64,000 nucleotides of DNA from JAZDFC01 sp043808235 (GTDB lineage: Bacteria; Bacteroidota; Ignavibacteria; Ignavibacteriales; Melioribacteraceae): the NCBI GenBank assembly GCA_043808235.1, contig JAZDFC010000035.1:32402-96401 (forward strand). The letters run 5' to 3'. This document shows, piece by piece, positions 26,130 through 34,776 of this stretch (its first letter is position 1; each line of letters begins with the position of its first letter). The notes under the pieces were generated by a model that saw only the letters and a list, made by a program, of their open reading frames with translations, ran no database searches and was not told where the DNA came from. Both the position numbers and the translations under genes were made by a program.

Positions 26130-28040
26130 GTGTACAAAGTTATATTTCTGTTTTTAATTTTCTCTACTTATTTTTTAAGAGCACAATCTCAAATGAATAT
26201 TGTTTCGCTAAGAGGTTTCGAGGATAACAAAGGTAATACCCAGCTTATCCTAAAAGTCGGTGCAAGCGATTCATTGAGTGAACATAATATTTTAAAATCC
26301 GGGGCATTAGTATTTAATGCCGAATCTTCTTTGGTTGAGAAGGTATTCCCATCATCATTTTATGTTACAGATGATTTTAATTGGCGCTATAAATTATATC
26401 ATGATTTTATTTATGATGAAGAAAGCGATGAGCTTTGGACTGTTGGAATGACAAGAAATTTTAATTCTAGCTCTTTCGGAACATTTTTCCAAAAAAATGA
26501 AAATAATATCGGGTCCCTTGGAGAAGGTTGGCAATATTCACACCCGGTAAGAATCTATAAATCCCCAAAGTCCCCGTTTACTTTATATGTAACAAATGGG
26601 TTTTTCTCATATGTCTCGAATAATGAAGGTAACAACTGGCATAACCAGCTCAATTATAAAATTGTCTCACCGGATTTAATTAATCCGGATTGCCTTTTTA
26701 TTACAAATTCGGACTCGCTATTATTACATAAAAATTCTTTCGAGGAAGTAATATTGGATACTAATAAAATCTGGTTCGATTATTCCAATTTTATTTTCGA
26801 TGCGGATTCAAACCATTTTTACGCTTATACGACAGGCATTAATGATGATTCGCCAACAAATCTATTCTTGGGCGAATACTCAAAAAACGGAATAACACTA
26901 AAAAAAATCATGTTTGCTGATAAAAAGTTTTTCTTTACTACAAATTATGTAGTTAGCGGTGAAGTGTATATCGCATTCGATAATATCATTTACAAATCAA
27001 TAGAGATGGGAAATATATTTCAACCTTTTTTTACATGTGATTCGAGGATTACCGGACTATATAAAAAACCCGGGGGAAATAAACTCTTTTTTTCAACATA
27101 TAAATCGATTTTCAAATGTGAAAATCAAACTGCACAAAAAATTTATGATTTGCCTGTATTAAATGTATCGACGTTGTACCCATTAGACATCGGAGATTTG
27201 TGGGTTTATCAGTTCGGAGGAACCTACTATGATACATTCCCCCACCCGTTCGGGGGCTGGGTACGAACAGAGGTAGTTGGAGTAGAAACTAAAGAAAATG
27301 GCAAAGAATATTTTGTAATAAATAGAAATTCTATTTATTACGAAAAGGTTACACCAATAATATATTATCAGCGCTTTGACAACTCGACAAATCAAGTATT
27401 GGAATTTGATAAAAATGAAGAAAATATGGAATACGTACTTTACGACCTGAACATGGGAATTAATTATCAGGGTACTAATGATTATCATCCAGTCCCAACA
27501 GATATTACACTTGATGATTTATTCGGAAGATTGGTGCACAGAAAATCATTTATGCGTTACGGTGCCGATGCTGATGATTTGGACTTAGTCGAGAATCTTG
27601 GATTTTACAGATCATACTCAGAATTTGATTTTGGAACTAGCAGTACCATTTTGAAAGGTGCGTTGATAAACGGTATCCTATATGGAGATACAACAATAGT
27701 TGTAGGAGTCAGAGATAATTTTTCGAACAGTATTCCAACGAATTATTTTCTTTCCCAAAACTACCCCAACCCGTTCAATCCATCAACAAAAATAAAATTC
27801 ACAATTCCCCTTTTGTCCCCCTTTAATAAAGGGGGAAACGACTTTAGTCGTGGGGGATTTGTAACGCTTATAATATACGACATTCTCGGACGCGAAATAA
27901 CAACACTCGTAAATGAATATAAATCCCCCGGCACATACGAAGTTGAATTTGACGGCGCAAATCTGCCCAGCGGGGTTTACTTTTATCAATTGAAATGCGG
28001 TAATTTTACGGAGACGAAGAAATTGGTACTAATAAAATAA
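26130..28040 (+). CDS. Secreted T9SS protein of unknown function
   Basis: 636 residues from a GTG at 26130 preceded by GGAG. Signal peptide at 1-18 (ends FLRAQ). The main body (about 20-540) is strand-rich and not recognised; a weak beta-propeller-like pattern (repeated Asn/Trp strands such as GNNWHNQLN) resembles the BNR-type neighbour. It ends with the T9SS sorting domain (QNYPNPFNPSTKIKFTI, IYDILGREITTL, final KKLVLIK). That domain is interrupted in frame by a palindromic element encoding about 15 residues (LLSPFNKGGNDFSRGG). 14 bases separate it from the preceding mini-gene. Confidence 0.8.
   Translation: MYKVIFLFLIFSTYFLRAQSQMNIVSLRGFEDNKGNTQLILKVGASDSLSEHNILKSGALVFNAESSLVEKVFPSSFYVTDDFNWRYKLYHDFIYDEESDELWTVGMTRNFNSSSFGTFFQKNENNIGSLGEGWQYSHPVRIYKSPKSPFTLYVTNGFFSYVSNNEGNNWHNQLNYKIVSPDLINPDCLFITNSDSLLLHKNSFEEVILDTNKIWFDYSNFIFDADSNHFYAYTTGINDDSPTNLFLGEYSKNGITLKKIMFADKKFFFTTNYVVSGEVYIAFDNIIYKSIEMGNIFQPFFTCDSRITGLYKKPGGNKLFFSTYKSIFKCENQTAQKIYDLPVLNVSTLYPLDIGDLWVYQFGGTYYDTFPHPFGGWVRTEVVGVETKENGKEYFVINRNSIYYEKVTPIIYYQRFDNSTNQVLEFDKNEENMEYVLYDLNMGINYQGTNDYHPVPTDITLDDLFGRLVHRKSFMRYGADADDLDLVENLGFYRSYSEFDFGTSSTILKGALINGILYGDTTIVVGVRDNFSNSIPTNYFLSQNYPNPFNPSTKIKFTIPLLSPFNKGGNDFSRGGFVTLIIYDILGREITTLVNEYKSPGTYEVEFDGANLPSGVYFYQLKCGNFTETKKLVLIK
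27809..27871 (+). repeat. Palindromic element B copy 1 inside a T9SS sorting domain
   Basis: It contains two nested palindromes: TCCCCCTTT with AAAGGGGGA (27816-27836) and CGACTTTAGTCG (27839-27850), with flanking CCCC and GGGGGATTT arms. It is in frame, at the same position in the sorting domain as element A and the second B copy. Confidence 0.7.
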
Positions 28041-28097
28041 GTTAAAAATAAACTTATGCACAAATTGGTTGAATTGCACAATGAACGGTAACCGACA

Positions 28098-29450
28098 ATG
28101 AAGAAAATTTTATTTAATGCATTTGTTATTCTTTTTTTATCTGGAAAGATATTCTCTCAAATGGGCGAATATCTCGGATTGAAAGATAAATATATTACTT
28201 CCATGAAAATCGGCGCAGGCATTATAGCTGTTGGTGTTCCCGGCGAAGGAATTTATTGGCAGTCAATAGAAAGCATATCGGATTCGGATTGGAATCTAAT
28301 TTTACTTCCCGATATATTGTTAAAAACTGTTTACCCGCATTACATCGATTCCAGCAAAGTAGTTATTGATGTCGGAACCCAACCATATGGTAGTAACTGG
28401 AATTTAATTTTAAGATGTAATATTAACGGCATTCATTACCCATTCGACAGTGGGATCGATACTTTAAGGTCTTTTCTTATTTCAGGTATTATCGGCTTTC
28501 GAAATTCTGCCTCTGATTATACCTTGTTAGCGCACAGCGATGAAGAAATTTATTATCGAAAATCTTCTGATTCATATTGGAAACATGTATACAGTATTGG
28601 CGGCATGGGCGGTATTCGTTCAATGAAGGTTGACGATGACTCGGGTGTAGCGTATGCCGGTGGCGGCGCTGGTTATACCGGAAGACTGTTACTCCGTTCT
28701 TCTGATAATGGCAAAACATGGGAAGAAATAAATTCGCCGTGTACTATACATAATCTTGATTTTCGTTACAGAAGTGAACAAGAAATTATAGTTGCAAATG
28801 AACACGCTCTCTATCGATCAAATAATTCCGGAAATTCCTGGAATCAGGTATTTGAATCTTCCGGCATTGAATTAATGGATCTGAGTTATAGTTCCACAAA
28901 TAATGAAATAATTTTAGCCGGTGTTTCATGTTCCACTCTCATTTCTGCTGTGATTTTAATCTTCAGCATAGATGATGGATACAGTTGGTACTCAAAAGTT
29001 GCCGGTGAAGGTTCGGGAATCGTAATGGATTTTGATGCGGATAACAATCTTTATCTCGGTCAGTCTCTTGGAAGTGGTGTGTGTAAAATTTCACATGAAA
29101 TTCTCGTGAACATTGACAAAGAAGAATCACTGGAATTAACTATGATAGCCCTTTCCCAAAACTACCCCAACCCGTTCAACCCAACGACAAAAATAAAATA
29201 TACAATTCCTTTGAATCCCCCTTTGTCCCCCTTTATTAAAGGGGGAAACGACTTCAGTCGTGAGGGATTAGTAACACTAAAAATATTTGATGTGCTCGGA
29301 CGCGAAATAACAACACTCGTAAATGACTACAAATCGCCCGGCACATACGAAGTTGAATTTGACGGAGGCAATTTCCCGAGCGGAGTGTATTTTTATCAAT
29401 TGAAATGCGGTAATTTTACCGAAACAAAAAAAATAATTCTGATGAAATAA
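28098..29450 (+). CDS. Secreted BNR/sortilin-like propeller protein with T9SS sorting domain
   Basis: 450 residues. Signal peptide at 1-20 (ends GKIFSQ). The body has repeated Asp-box-like units (SSDNGKTWEEI, SNNSGNSWNQVFE, SIDDGYSWYSKV) typical of BNR/VPS10-type beta-propellers. The last about 100 residues are a T9SS sorting domain (QNYPNPFNPTTKIKYTI to KKIILMK). It carries the second copy of palindromic element B in frame (about 18 extra residues, LNPPLSPFIKGGNDFSREG). It shares a near-identical sorting domain with the preceding gene, indicating duplication or gene conversion at the 3' ends. Confidence 0.82.
   Translation: MKKILFNAFVILFLSGKIFSQMGEYLGLKDKYITSMKIGAGIIAVGVPGEGIYWQSIESISDSDWNLILLPDILLKTVYPHYIDSSKVVIDVGTQPYGSNWNLILRCNINGIHYPFDSGIDTLRSFLISGIIGFRNSASDYTLLAHSDEEIYYRKSSDSYWKHVYSIGGMGGIRSMKVDDDSGVAYAGGGAGYTGRLLLRSSDNGKTWEEINSPCTIHNLDFRYRSEQEIIVANEHALYRSNNSGNSWNQVFESSGIELMDLSYSSTNNEIILAGVSCSTLISAVILIFSIDDGYSWYSKVAGEGSGIVMDFDADNNLYLGQSLGSGVCKISHEILVNIDKEESLELTMIALSQNYPNPFNPTTKIKYTIPLNPPLSPFIKGGNDFSREGLVTLKIFDVLGREITTLVNDYKSPGTYEVEFDGGNFPSGVYFYQLKCGNFTETKKIILMK
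29213..29271 (+). repeat. Palindromic element B copy 2 inside a T9SS sorting domain
   Basis: Nearly the same sequence as the 27809-27871 copy: TCCCCCTTT/AAAGGGGGA hairpin, then CGACTTCAGTCG. It carries an extra AATCCCCCTTTG arm. Reading frame is kept, and the insertion point is the same. Confidence 0.7.
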
Positions 29451-29451
29451 C

Positions 29452-30327
29452 ATGAAAAAAATTCTATTTGTAATTTCCAGTTTACTAATATGCTTATCGG
29501 GTTGTGAGTTAAAAGATAATCCCGCCGATTCCAATCCGACTGAAATTAAAGATTCGGCAAAATCGTACACGATAGATGTACCTGCCGATTCGCTCATAGT
29601 TGAATCATCCCCGGTTTATGAAATCAGCTATTCAGATGTGCCTACAATGCAGTATGGTTTATCGGGATTAAAATATTATTACCCCGAAGAAAAAATGTAT
29701 AATGTTGACCGGGAATTTGTAATTGCAGTTGGAGATTCATTTACAATAAAAATCAATCATTGCGTCGCCGGTAATAAATGGCAAGCGGACAAAGGCACAA
29801 TCATCGGCCCTTCCCCGGCTGGTTGGGATAACGATGAAGTGGCGGCTTTAAACATCGACTCAATAAATTCCTCAACAGGAAATCTTCAACGGGTATTCAA
29901 ATTCAAGGCGCTGAAGAAAAGCAAAGGATATATTAGTTTGATTGAAACCGACGCATCGGGAATTTCTACTTCGGGCATAACACATGAGTTGCTTATCGGT
30001 TATAATTGCGTTCCGTTAAGCCAGGTTCAAGTGAATATCACCGAAATAAAATGGATTTACAACACTTCGGATAATTCTTTCAGCACCGTTTCCGTAAAAC
30101 TAAAAGGCACAACCAACGTTTACCGGTTAAGAGGGATAGCTCATGGCGACGGCGAAATTTCCGCATTCGAAATTCCGGTTGATACAAACAAAACTTTTAC
30201 TACTCAGTATACTGTCGCATTCAGTCATATTAGCGGAACAACGCTCACCACAAACAGCGAATTAATTTTATACGGCACGGTTGGAATTCCGAAAGTGATT
30301 TCGTTAATAAATCCGCAGAACAAATAA
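29452..30327 (+). CDS. Lipoprotein of unknown function
   Basis: 291 residues starting one base after the previous stop, so translationally coupled. A lipoprotein signal ends at Cys18 (SSLLICLSGC). The remainder is strand-rich with short Ser/Thr/Asp segments and no motif I recognise. Co-transcription with the BNR-type T9SS gene suggests a surface-associated partner, but this is inference. Confidence 0.7.
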   Translation: MKKILFVISSLLICLSGCELKDNPADSNPTEIKDSAKSYTIDVPADSLIVESSPVYEISYSDVPTMQYGLSGLKYYYPEEKMYNVDREFVIAVGDSFTIKINHCVAGNKWQADKGTIIGPSPAGWDNDEVAALNIDSINSSTGNLQRVFKFKALKKSKGYISLIETDASGISTSGITHELLIGYNCVPLSQVQVNITEIKWIYNTSDNSFSTVSVKLKGTTNVYRLRGIAHGDGEISAFEIPVDTNKTFTTQYTVAFSHISGTTLTTNSELILYGTVGIPKVISLINPQNK

Positions 30328-30337
30328 TGGAGGTAAA

Positions 30338-30985
30338 ATGAAAAACATATTTTATTCTTTTTCCGCAGCCATCTTATTAATCTTATTCACTATTTCACCC
30401 GGTTGCAAAGATAATCCATCCGAACCGGCACCTCCCGATACAGTTACAGCAAGAAAACCTAATATTTATTTATACCCGGAAAAGAATTGTTCATTACATA
30501 TTCAACTTGAATTTCCTGAAGGAGGATTAATTACGCAATCCATTCCCGAATATGGCCGCGGATGGAATGTCGATATTGATTCAGCCGGGAAGATAAATGG
30601 AGTATATGATTTCTTATTCTATGAAAGTAAAACTCCAAATTTGTTTCAATATACTTCCGGCTGGATTGTTGAAAGAGATTCTCTCGAAATATTTTTTAGA
30701 TCAAATCTTTCCGAAGCGGGATTTATCAAACATGAAATAAATGATTTCATCGAATACTGGATTCCAAGATTAACAGATTCACCTTATTACATAATATACC
30801 CGCAATTCATTGGGGAAATTGAAAAAATGATCCAACTAAAGTTTTCAATTCAGCCGGATAACATTTTACGATTATTTTATGTTGTGAAGACAACCAACAG
30901 TCTCGAAGTAAAACTAAATACTCCACGCATTCCATATTTTAATAGAAAAGGATTCGTCGTTGCCGAATGGGGTGTAGTGATTTAA
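30338..30985 (+). CDS. Lipoprotein with KPNIYLYPE motif
   Basis: 215 residues with a GGAGG ribosome site. Lipoprotein signal to Cys23 (LFTISPGC). The mature part opens with ARKPNIYLYPEK, a motif seen in a family of uncharacterised bacterial envelope proteins, followed by strands and aromatic residues (YGRGWNVDID, FNRKGFVVAEWGVVI). No catalytic signature. Likely the last gene of the accessory operon begun at the T9SS mini-gene. Confidence 0.7.
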   Translation: MKNIFYSFSAAILLILFTISPGCKDNPSEPAPPDTVTARKPNIYLYPEKNCSLHIQLEFPEGGLITQSIPEYGRGWNVDIDSAGKINGVYDFLFYESKTPNLFQYTSGWIVERDSLEIFFRSNLSEAGFIKHEINDFIEYWIPRLTDSPYYIIYPQFIGEIEKMIQLKFSIQPDNILRLFYVVKTTNSLEVKLNTPRIPYFNRKGFVVAEWGVVI

Positions 30986-31084
30986 TGAAATTTCATCACT
31001 TTCAATTATATCGATGTTCCTGTTTTACATACCGGATTTGTTATTTTAACGATAGCCAGTTTTTAAAAAATAAGGAGAAACATC

Positions 31085-31585
31085 ATGCACGAAAAAAGTA
31101 TCATTCTATTAAACAAAGCAGTTGCCGATGAACTGGCGGCTGTTCATCAGTACATGTATTTCCATTTTCACTGCGACGACCAGGGATTAGATTTGCTTAC
31201 AAATCTTTTCAAACGCACCGCCATCCAGGAGATGCTGCATATTGAACGATTGGCTGATAGAATTCTCTTTTTAAAAGGCGAAGTTGAATTGGTTGCTTCA
31301 CATGAAGTACAGAAAATTCACGATGTCGCCGAGATGTTAAAAATAGCAGCCGGTATGGAAGAAGGCAGCGCAAAGGATTATAATCTTTGGGCAAATGAAT
31401 GCGCCGCAAATGCCGATTCGGTAACAAAACAATTATTCGAAGGACTTGTTGTGGATGAGGAAACACATTACAACCAATATGATACTGAATTGGATAACTT
31501 GAAAAAATTCGGCGACAGGTATCTTGCGCTTCAATCGATGGAGAGAAGTAAAGCGAGAAATACTCCGGTTGCGGGAACGATGTAA
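31085..31585 (+). CDS. bfr: Bacterioferritin
   Basis: 166-residue four-helix ferritin-family protein for iron storage and ferroxidase activity. Di-iron ligands match the family: Glu16, Glu49 and His52 (QEMLHIE), Glu92 or Glu93, and Glu125/His128 (DEETH). Met50 corresponds to the haem ligand Met52 of E. coli Bfr, so haem binding at the dimer interface is predicted. A good ribosome site (AAGGAG) precedes the ATG. It stands alone between lipoprotein genes. Confidence 0.92.
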   Translation: MHEKSIILLNKAVADELAAVHQYMYFHFHCDDQGLDLLTNLFKRTAIQEMLHIERLADRILFLKGEVELVASHEVQKIHDVAEMLKIAAGMEEGSAKDYNLWANECAANADSVTKQLFEGLVVDEETHYNQYDTELDNLKKFGDRYLALQSMERSKARNTPVAGTM

Positions 31586-31687
31586 GAATTATTGTAGAGT
31601 AACGAATGTAGAATGATGAATGTAGAATGTAGAGAGTAAATATATTAATCTGTAATTTGAAACTTGTAATTTATATGGGGCATCAAA

Positions 31688-32641
31688 ATGAAAAAGATCG
31701 GGATATTTTTACTGCTGCTCTGTTTCGCTTGCGACAGCGATTCGGTTGGTCCGGCGGGCAGTTCGGACTTCGGGATTTATCTCCTTAAGGATAAATCCGC
31801 TTCACTTTATCATATGGAGAATATCGATATTAATAAACTGGAGCTCGAAGATGCTCCATGGATCGGCGCGGATGATATCGAAATGTATGATTACTCTTCT
31901 CATTGCATTTACCTGAAAAAAACCAAAGCTGATTTCTTTACACAGCAGGTTGGAATAAGTTATAACGCACAACCCTTTGTAGTATGTGCGAACAACCGGC
32001 GATGTTACATCGGAGCTTTTTATAGTATGACTTCATCTATCGCGATTTCAACTCCCAGCATTGAGGACATTGCTGATTTTATTTATCCTGATGATGTAAT
32101 ACCGATATTTAGCGGATTTATTGGTGATCATGACCAACGCAATAACTTCAATATCGAAATCGGCTTGGAACAATTCGGAATACTACACAAAGGATTAGTT
32201 TTTGAATTACACTCAGTTGAAATTCTCGATAATGGGGAGATAGCTACAATAAGATATTCATATGGTATAAAAAACAATGACGAAGATGATTTATACATTC
32301 TTGACCCGGCTAAAATGGGTGTCAATCTTTTTCATTATTTCACTAACGGTGTAGTATTCCGTGGTAATAATATAGAATATATAGCAGAGTATAAAACTAA
32401 AGAAACCCCCGATCCATGGGATAGCTGGAAACCGGAATGGTTTTCGAAAATTAGAAGCGGTGAAGTCATTACGAAAATAATTACTTTAAAAGGTTATCCG
32501 CATCTTCCTCCCGGTAATTATGAGTGTTTTATGTTTTTTAATAGTCCAAAAAATATTGCAAAGGAAGATAGAATTTTATCGGATGGAAGATACTGGCTCG
32601 GATATATTCAATCACCAAATTTCGAAATGACGATTCAGTAA
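31688..32641 (+). CDS. Lipoprotein of unknown function
   Basis: 317 residues. A lipoprotein signal ends at Cys15 (LLLLCFAC), followed by a Ser/Gly linker (DSDSVGPAGSSD). The mature region is mixed with several Tyr/Asp strands; no domain recognised. The next secreted-protein gene starts 14 bases after it, so the pair is likely an operon. Confidence 0.7.
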   Translation: MKKIGIFLLLLCFACDSDSVGPAGSSDFGIYLLKDKSASLYHMENIDINKLELEDAPWIGADDIEMYDYSSHCIYLKKTKADFFTQQVGISYNAQPFVVCANNRRCYIGAFYSMTSSIAISTPSIEDIADFIYPDDVIPIFSGFIGDHDQRNNFNIEIGLEQFGILHKGLVFELHSVEILDNGEIATIRYSYGIKNNDEDDLYILDPAKMGVNLFHYFTNGVVFRGNNIEYIAEYKTKETPDPWDSWKPEWFSKIRSGEVITKIITLKGYPHLPPGNYECFMFFNSPKNIAKEDRILSDGRYWLGYIQSPNFEMTIQ

Positions 32642-32655
32642 AGGAGATTCACTCG

Positions 32656-33141
32656 GTGAAAATCAAAATTATCTTACTGCTTTTACTACTGGCGATGAAT
32701 TGCCCCATAACTTTTACGCAGGAAAGAGTGCCGGATGTTTCTCTCATCTCCGTCGATGCATTATTTGTTACCGAAGTTATTGAGAGGTTAAGTGATATTC
32801 CTGCCGGTGATGGTAAAAACTCCTTACGTGTCGAGGGTGTACGAAGATACTTTGATTTCGATATTAAGTTACAAACAATCATTCATTTCAAAAATGATGC
32901 GATACCCTTCCCTATTCATGTTCGATTGACATCGCCGAATAACATTTCCAAGATATTTACGCTTGAAGAAGATATTTCACTTTTGGAAATGGAAAAAATT
33001 TACGATTACGATTTTGGATTTCAGACAGTTGAGTTAGGCTGGTTCACAATAGAGATTGGTATCTTTGCGGCGGATAAAAGTCCTGATGAGAGAATGGATG
33101 AAATCATTTTTGATAAAAGAACAATCTTTATGCAAATGTAA
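32656..33141 (+). CDS. Small secreted protein of unknown function
   Basis: 161 residues from a GTG start at 32656 preceded by GGAG. A signal peptide (KIIILL-type hydrophobic core) ends about residue 22 (ITFTQ). The mature domain is strand-rich with FDIKLQTIIHFKND and an acidic C-terminus; unrecognised. A palindromic element begins 25 bases downstream. Confidence 0.65.
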   Translation: MKIKIILLLLLLAMNCPITFTQERVPDVSLISVDALFVTEVIERLSDIPAGDGKNSLRVEGVRRYFDFDIKLQTIIHFKNDAIPFPIHVRLTSPNNISKIFTLEEDISLLEMEKIYDYDFGFQTVELGWFTIEIGIFAADKSPDERMDEIIFDKRTIFMQM

Positions 33142-33165
33142 TATGAGCAATATATCTAATTTAAA

Positions 33166-33304
33166 ATGTGGCTAAAGCCATCTCATAGTTTCTCTGTTTA
33201 CACCGTTCGATAAATCGAACGGTAATAAAATAGTATTTATAAAATTGCCGTCGACTTCAGTCGACGGATAAAATAGCTGGAGTAAGAACCGGCTTCAGCC
33301 ACAT
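33166..33304. repeat. Intergenic palindromic element C, copy 1
   Basis: 139 bp. Outer ends ATGTGGCTAAAGCC and GGCTTCAGCCACAT are inverted. Inside are two palindromes: CCGTTCGATAAATCGAACGG and CCGTCGACTTCAGTCGACGG. It has no coding frame. A second, larger copy lies at 34394-34643 on the other side of the YCF48-like gene. Confidence 0.8.
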
Positions 33305-33362
33305 ACATAAATAAATAATGAAAAAACAAATTTCATTTGTAGTTTGAGAGTGAGGTTATAAA

Positions 33363-34349
33363 ATGAAATCACTAAAAATTATATCTCTGTTCCTTTTAAT
33401 AATAATTGCGTCTTGCGATAGCTCAAGCGAACCGCCGGTTGAAAAAACTGCATGGAAATTATTGAGCGCACAAAACGATAATAATTCATACTATTCAATT
33501 TTCTTTATTGATGAAAACAATGGGTGGATTGCAGGTGATAACGCAGTATTGAAAAAATCAGTTGACGGAGGAATAACCTGGCAACTCATTCAAAGCGGAG
33601 TGACTTCCAATCTCCATGATATTCAGTTCATCGATAGTCAAAACGGTTGGGCTTGCGGCTCCGAAAATACAATTATAAAAACCACTGACAGCGGCTCAAG
33701 CTGGCAAAACATTTCTGTCCCATCAGAAAAGAACAAGATTTTCCTTTTAATAAAATTCATTGACAAAAATTCAGGCTGGACAATTTCCAATCATGGCGAC
33801 TTATACAAAACAACCGATGGGGGGAATTCATGGTTGTTAAAAAAGGAATTCAGAGAGATGGGAGCTCAGCTATCCGTTGTTGATGAAAATAATGTTTTTG
33901 TCTGCCAGGGTAAATTTTACAAAACAAGCGACTCAGGTGCAAACTGGGATTCGTCGGAAGTTTCTATGCTTCAGGATTTTACGCCGTGTGATATGCACTT
34001 CGTTAGTAAAAATAACGGTATTCTAACTACGATGTACATTGGCGGAGCTTATATTCAATCATGCCCGGTATTATTTACCAAAGACGGCGGAGTAACATGG
34101 AGTCAGTCCGGGTATATTGAAAAACCCTGCTTCAGAGGGTGTGCAATGATTAGTGAAACAACCGGCTGGGTTGCTGCTTACAATCATATTTATAAAACAA
34201 CAGACGGTGGTTACAGTTGGCTTTCAGATTTTACACTTGAAAACGAGGATATGCATACATGGGATATGTATTTTCTTCGAGATAAAATCTGCGGATGGAT
34301 AATTACGCACGATGGCGCTATTTATAAATGCGAAACAGTAGAAAATTAG
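33363..34349 (+). CDS. YCF48/BNR-type beta-propeller lipoprotein
   Basis: 328 residues. Lipoprotein signal ends at Cys19 (LLIIIASC). The body is a run of about seven beta-propeller blades with the YCF48-type pattern FxDxxNGWxxG and TTDGGxSW (for example IDENNGWIAG, TTDSGSSWQNI, TTDGGNSWLL). Such propellers bind proteins or sugars at the cell surface. The gene is bracketed by two palindromic elements of the same family in the same orientation, which may have helped move or retain it. Confidence 0.85.
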   Translation: MKSLKIISLFLLIIIASCDSSSEPPVEKTAWKLLSAQNDNNSYYSIFFIDENNGWIAGDNAVLKKSVDGGITWQLIQSGVTSNLHDIQFIDSQNGWACGSENTIIKTTDSGSSWQNISVPSEKNKIFLLIKFIDKNSGWTISNHGDLYKTTDGGNSWLLKKEFREMGAQLSVVDENNVFVCQGKFYKTSDSGANWDSSEVSMLQDFTPCDMHFVSKNNGILTTMYIGGAYIQSCPVLFTKDGGVTWSQSGYIEKPCFRGCAMISETTGWVAAYNHIYKTTDGGYSWLSDFTLENEDMHTWDMYFLRDKICGWIITHDGAIYKCETVEN

Positions 34350-34393
34350 ATTCATAATATCATACATATCTTATACGTACAATAAATCCTGGA

Positions 34394-34643
34394 ATGCGGC
34401 TGAAGCCATATAACAATTTAGTGTTTTCACCTTTCGATAATTCACCGGGCGAAGAATGGTTATTTAAATTCTTTGTAAATTGCCGTCGACTTCAGAGGCT
34501 GTGTGATAACTCGTTTTTTTGAAAAAAATTATTTCGTTTTTATTCGAATTTCAAAGCCAAAATTAGCTTGAAAGCCTGTTTTCACACAGCCTCTTCAGTC
34601 GACGGACTTAGAAATCAGAAAGATAATCCGGCTTTAGCCGCAT
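34394..34643. repeat. Palindromic element C, copy 2, carrying an inserted inverted-repeat element
   Basis: Outer ends ATGCGGCTGAAGCC and GGCTTTAGCCGCAT match copy 1. In its CCGTCGACTTCAGTCGACGG palindrome a 99-bp sequence (34495-34593) is inserted, with ends GAGGCTGTGTGA and TCACACAGCCTC. It is flanked on both sides by TTCA, which occurs once at this site in copy 1, so it is a 4-bp target duplication. The insert has no gene. Confidence 0.8.
34495..34593. mobile_element. 99-bp MITE-like element with 12-bp inverted ends
   Basis: Perfect 12-bp terminal inverted repeats (GAGGCTGTGTGA), 4-bp duplicated TTCA on each side, no coding frame. The uninterrupted parent site is visible at 33250-33267. 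It was presumably mobilised by a transposase elsewhere in the genome, which is not in this window. Confidence 0.75.
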
Positions 34644-34742
34644 GCTTGAGAGGTTATTGAATGTTCAATTTTATTTCCGACTAATCTAATACATTTCCTT
34701 AAAAATATATTCCCGGAATTTCTACCTTTATTACTTGTAGCT

Positions 34743-34750
34743 TATCTTTG
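34743..34750 (+). promoter_or_regulatory. Possible -7 box of the methyltransferase gene
   Basis: TATCTTTG fits TAnnTTTG and lies 26 bases before the start codon. The upstream -33 element is not well matched, so confidence is low. Confidence 0.35.
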
Positions 34751-34776
34751 CAACCATTAATAAATTTAATTGGAAA

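Larger units (their letters stand above)
34350..34776. other. Intergenic region with a nested palindromic element
   Basis: Mostly occupied by the 34394-34643 element; the remaining about 130 bases carry the candidate methyltransferase promoter box. No frame with a ribosome site was seen. Confidence 0.6.
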
